64,000 nt of DNA from Stomatobaculum longum (lineage in GTDB: Bacteria > Bacillota > Clostridia > Lachnospirales > Lachnospiraceae): contig JH590862.1 of the NCBI GenBank assembly GCA_000242235.1, positions 124,001 to 188,000 of the forward strand. The letters are read 5' to 3'. Below are positions 62,662-64,000 of this stretch, piece by piece. The notes under the pieces were generated by a model. That model was not told the DNA's origin, searched no databases, and saw nothing but the letters and a program-made list of their open reading frames with translations. A program made the translations under genes and the position numbers. Every line of letters starts with the position of its first letter. Position 1 is the first letter of the stretch.

Positions 62662-63408
62662 TCAATCTTCCTCTGTCTCCGCCATCAGAAGGGAGAGAAC
62701 CACAAGGCCGGCCGTCTCCGTCCGGAGTATGCGTTTGCCGAGCGTAACGGCCGTGAAGCCGCGCTCCTCGGCCGCTGCCACCTCGGTCTCCTCAAAGCCC
62801 CCTTCCGGGCCTATCATTACGGCAATGCGCTGTCCGGGCTTCGCCGAGCGAATCAGCGCTCTCGTCTCTGCGATTCCCTCCGCCCGCTCATAGGGGAGGA
62901 GGCGAAGTTCGGTTTCCTCCCGTTCGACCTGTGCGAGCGCATCCGCAAAGCGGAGCGGCAATGTAACTTCCGGAATGAGGCTTCGCCCCGCCTGCTTGGC
63001 CGCCGCCTCCGCAATGGCCTGCCAGCGCTTCTGCTTGGCTGCCGCCTTCTTCTCATCGAGACGCACGACCGAACGGTGCATCGCGACCGGAACCACGCGC
63101 GTTGCGCCGAGCTCCACCGCCTTCTGCACAATGAGCTCCATCTTTTCGCCCTTCGGGAGTCCCTGATAGAGCGTGATCGACACCGGGAGCTCCCTGGTCT
63201 CCTGCCTGCCCTCCAGAATGCGGAGTTGCACGGCCTCCGTCCCGATCTCCGCAATTTCGCAGAGATAGTCCCAGTCGCCGCCCGCATTGACCATGATCTT
63301 TTCGCCCGGCTTCATCCGGAGCACCGCGCCGATGTGCCGCACATCACTGCCGAGAATCACCGCGCTGTCCTCCGAAAGCTGTTCGGGTGCGATAAAAAAG
63401 TGATACAT
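62662..63408 (-). CDS. rsmE: 16S rRNA m3U1498 methyltransferase RsmE
   Basis: A 248-residue SPOUT methyltransferase. The start MYHFFIAPEQL and DVRHIGAVLRMKPGEKI form the PUA-like part; the knot shows ITLYQGLPKGEKMELIVQKAVELG and IGPEGGFEETEV. It methylates U1498 of 16S rRNA. The ATG at 63408 is chosen by homology. It lies directly after prmA, a common pairing. Confidence 0.95.
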   Translation of the reverse strand: MYHFFIAPEQLSEDSAVILGSDVRHIGAVLRMKPGEKIMVNAGGDWDYLCEIAEIGTEAVQLRILEGRQETRELPVSITLYQGLPKGEKMELIVQKAVELGATRVVPVAMHRSVVRLDEKKAAAKQKRWQAIAEAAAKQAGRSLIPEVTLPLRFADALAQVEREETELRLLPYERAEGIAETRALIRSAKPGQRIAVMIGPEGGFEETEVAAAEERGFTAVTLGKRILRTETAGLVVLSLLMAETEED

Positions 63409-63409
63409 C

Positions 63410-64000
63410 TCAGGCCTTTCTCCGCGCGACAACGCTCGACCACTCGCCCTGACGGTTTACCTCCAGCACCTCAAAGTGCGGATTCGCCGCAATCGCCGCG
63501 CGCACTTCCTCTTCCTTTTCGTCGATGATGCCGGAGGTGATGAAGATACCGCCGATTTTTAAGTGCCGCCAGACTTCTTTCTCGAGCATCAGAATCACGG
63601 GCGCGAGTATATTCGCGAGCGCGATGTCATAGCACGCCTCGCCGGCCGCCGCCTGCACGGCAGGGTCATCGATCAGGTTGCCGCAGACGACCGTGAAGTC
63701 TTCGGGATTCAGATCATTGCTCGCGAGGTTCTCCGCAACCGCTTCGAGCGCATTGTCGTCGAGGTCGGTCGCAAAAATCTCCGCAGCGCCGAGCTTCTTT
63801 GCCGCAATGCCGAGAATGCCGCTCCCCGTTCCCACATCCAATACACGGATGTTTTTGACCCCCGCCGCCTGCATGAGCTTCATGTAGCGGTTCAGCGCGC
63901 GAATGCAGAGCTGCGTGGTCTCATGCGCACCGGTGCCGAACGCCGTGCCCGGATCGATCTGGATGCAGGTGAGCCCCGCACTCTCCGCCGGTACCTGCTC
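63410..64000 (-). CDS. prmA: Ribosomal protein L11 methyltransferase PrmA, 5'-truncated by the window
   Basis: About 196 C-terminal residues of PrmA; the coding frame is open to position 64000, so the start lies outside. DPGTAFGTGAHETTQLCI, then VLDVGTGSGILGIAAKKLGA (SAM motif I) and LANILAPVILML are family hallmarks. An ATG at 63883 is internal and not the real start. It heads the prmA-rsmE-cysteine desulfurase-thiI operon. Confidence 0.94.
   Translation of the reverse strand, partial: EQVPAESAGLTCIQIDPGTAFGTGAHETTQLCIRALNRYMKLMQAAGVKNIRVLDVGTGSGILGIAAKKLGAAEIFATDLDDNALEAVAENLASNDLNPEDFTVVCGNLIDDPAVQAAAGEACYDIALANILAPVILMLEKEVWRHLKIGGIFITSGIIDEKEEEVRAAIAANPHFEVLEVNRQGEWSSVVARRKA

Noticed and set aside
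62362-63528. A 388-codon plus-strand frame across rsmE and the start of the cysteine desulfurase.
   Set aside because: It spans two clear minus-strand genes and is Arg/His-rich, as expected of a shadow.

Overview
The window looks like a chromosomal segment from a GC-rich anaerobic member of the Clostridia, most likely a Lachnospiraceae relative (inferred from gene content; the species cannot be named from the sequence). Supporting signs are strong Shine-Dalgarno sequences, sigma-A promoters, many intrinsic terminators, a Firmicutes-type type VII secretion (T7SSb) locus, IreB, RNase J, rubrerythrin, hybrid-cluster protein and pyruvate,phosphate dikinase. I see no rRNA or tRNA genes, CRISPR array, prophage or insertion sequence. 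Most genes lie on the minus strand in compact operons.

Layout. 0.2-8 kb: ychF, a Thr/Ser-rich anchored protein, a DUF1292 protein, a UvrD-type helicase, gltX, a low-molecular-weight protein phosphatase and a lipoprotein. 8-16 kb: a compact T7SSb locus (esxA, esaA, esaB, essB, essC) with an unusual terminator just after esxA and a small membrane protein upstream that may stand in for EssA. 16.5-18 kb: an ECF sigma factor with an RsiV-type anti-sigma. 18-24.4 kb: a glutamate module (GlnK/GlnL-like two-component system, gltS, gdhA, a D-2-hydroxyacid dehydrogenase). 24.5-26.3 kb: a zinc-ribbon membrane protein, a small coiled-coil protein and an FlK-like thioesterase. 26.3-32.8 kb: an operon of four leucine-rich-repeat (LRR) proteins, three with a zinc ribbon plus one membrane helix and one that looks like a lipoprotein. 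33-38.6 kb: mntP behind a yybP-ykoY (Mn2+) riboswitch, rubrerythrin, hcp, a CPBP protease, a HAD phosphatase and a DtxR-family regulator, together a metal and stress region. 38.7-43.2 kb: an accessory cluster (TPR, NADAR, DUF2262 and unknown proteins, plus a DUF4253 gene remnant). 43.3-64 kb: conserved core genes: ppdK, glyS, recO, era, an M16C protease, DUF218, trhP, trmR, a shortened MltG-like protein, RNase J, DUF1292, ruvX, ireB, mtaB, an HPr-like protein without the active histidine, thiI, a cysteine desulfurase, rsmE and a partial prmA.

How the genes fit together. The two-component system, Na+/glutamate symporter, glutamate dehydrogenase and 2-hydroxyacid dehydrogenase suggest regulated glutamate uptake and catabolism. 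The ireB-ruvX-DUF1292-rnj-mltG-trmR-trhP order resembles the Bacillus yrzL-yrrK-yrzB-yrrL-yrrM-yrrO block, which supports naming the methyltransferase and U32 protein as the tRNA wobble-uridine enzymes TrmR and TrhP. Cysteine desulfurase followed by thiI forms a 4-thiouridine/thiazole sulfur-transfer pair. The parts most worth a second look are the LRR array, the compact T7SS with its intra-operon terminator, the repeat operator in front of gltS, and the NADAR/DUF2262 cluster.
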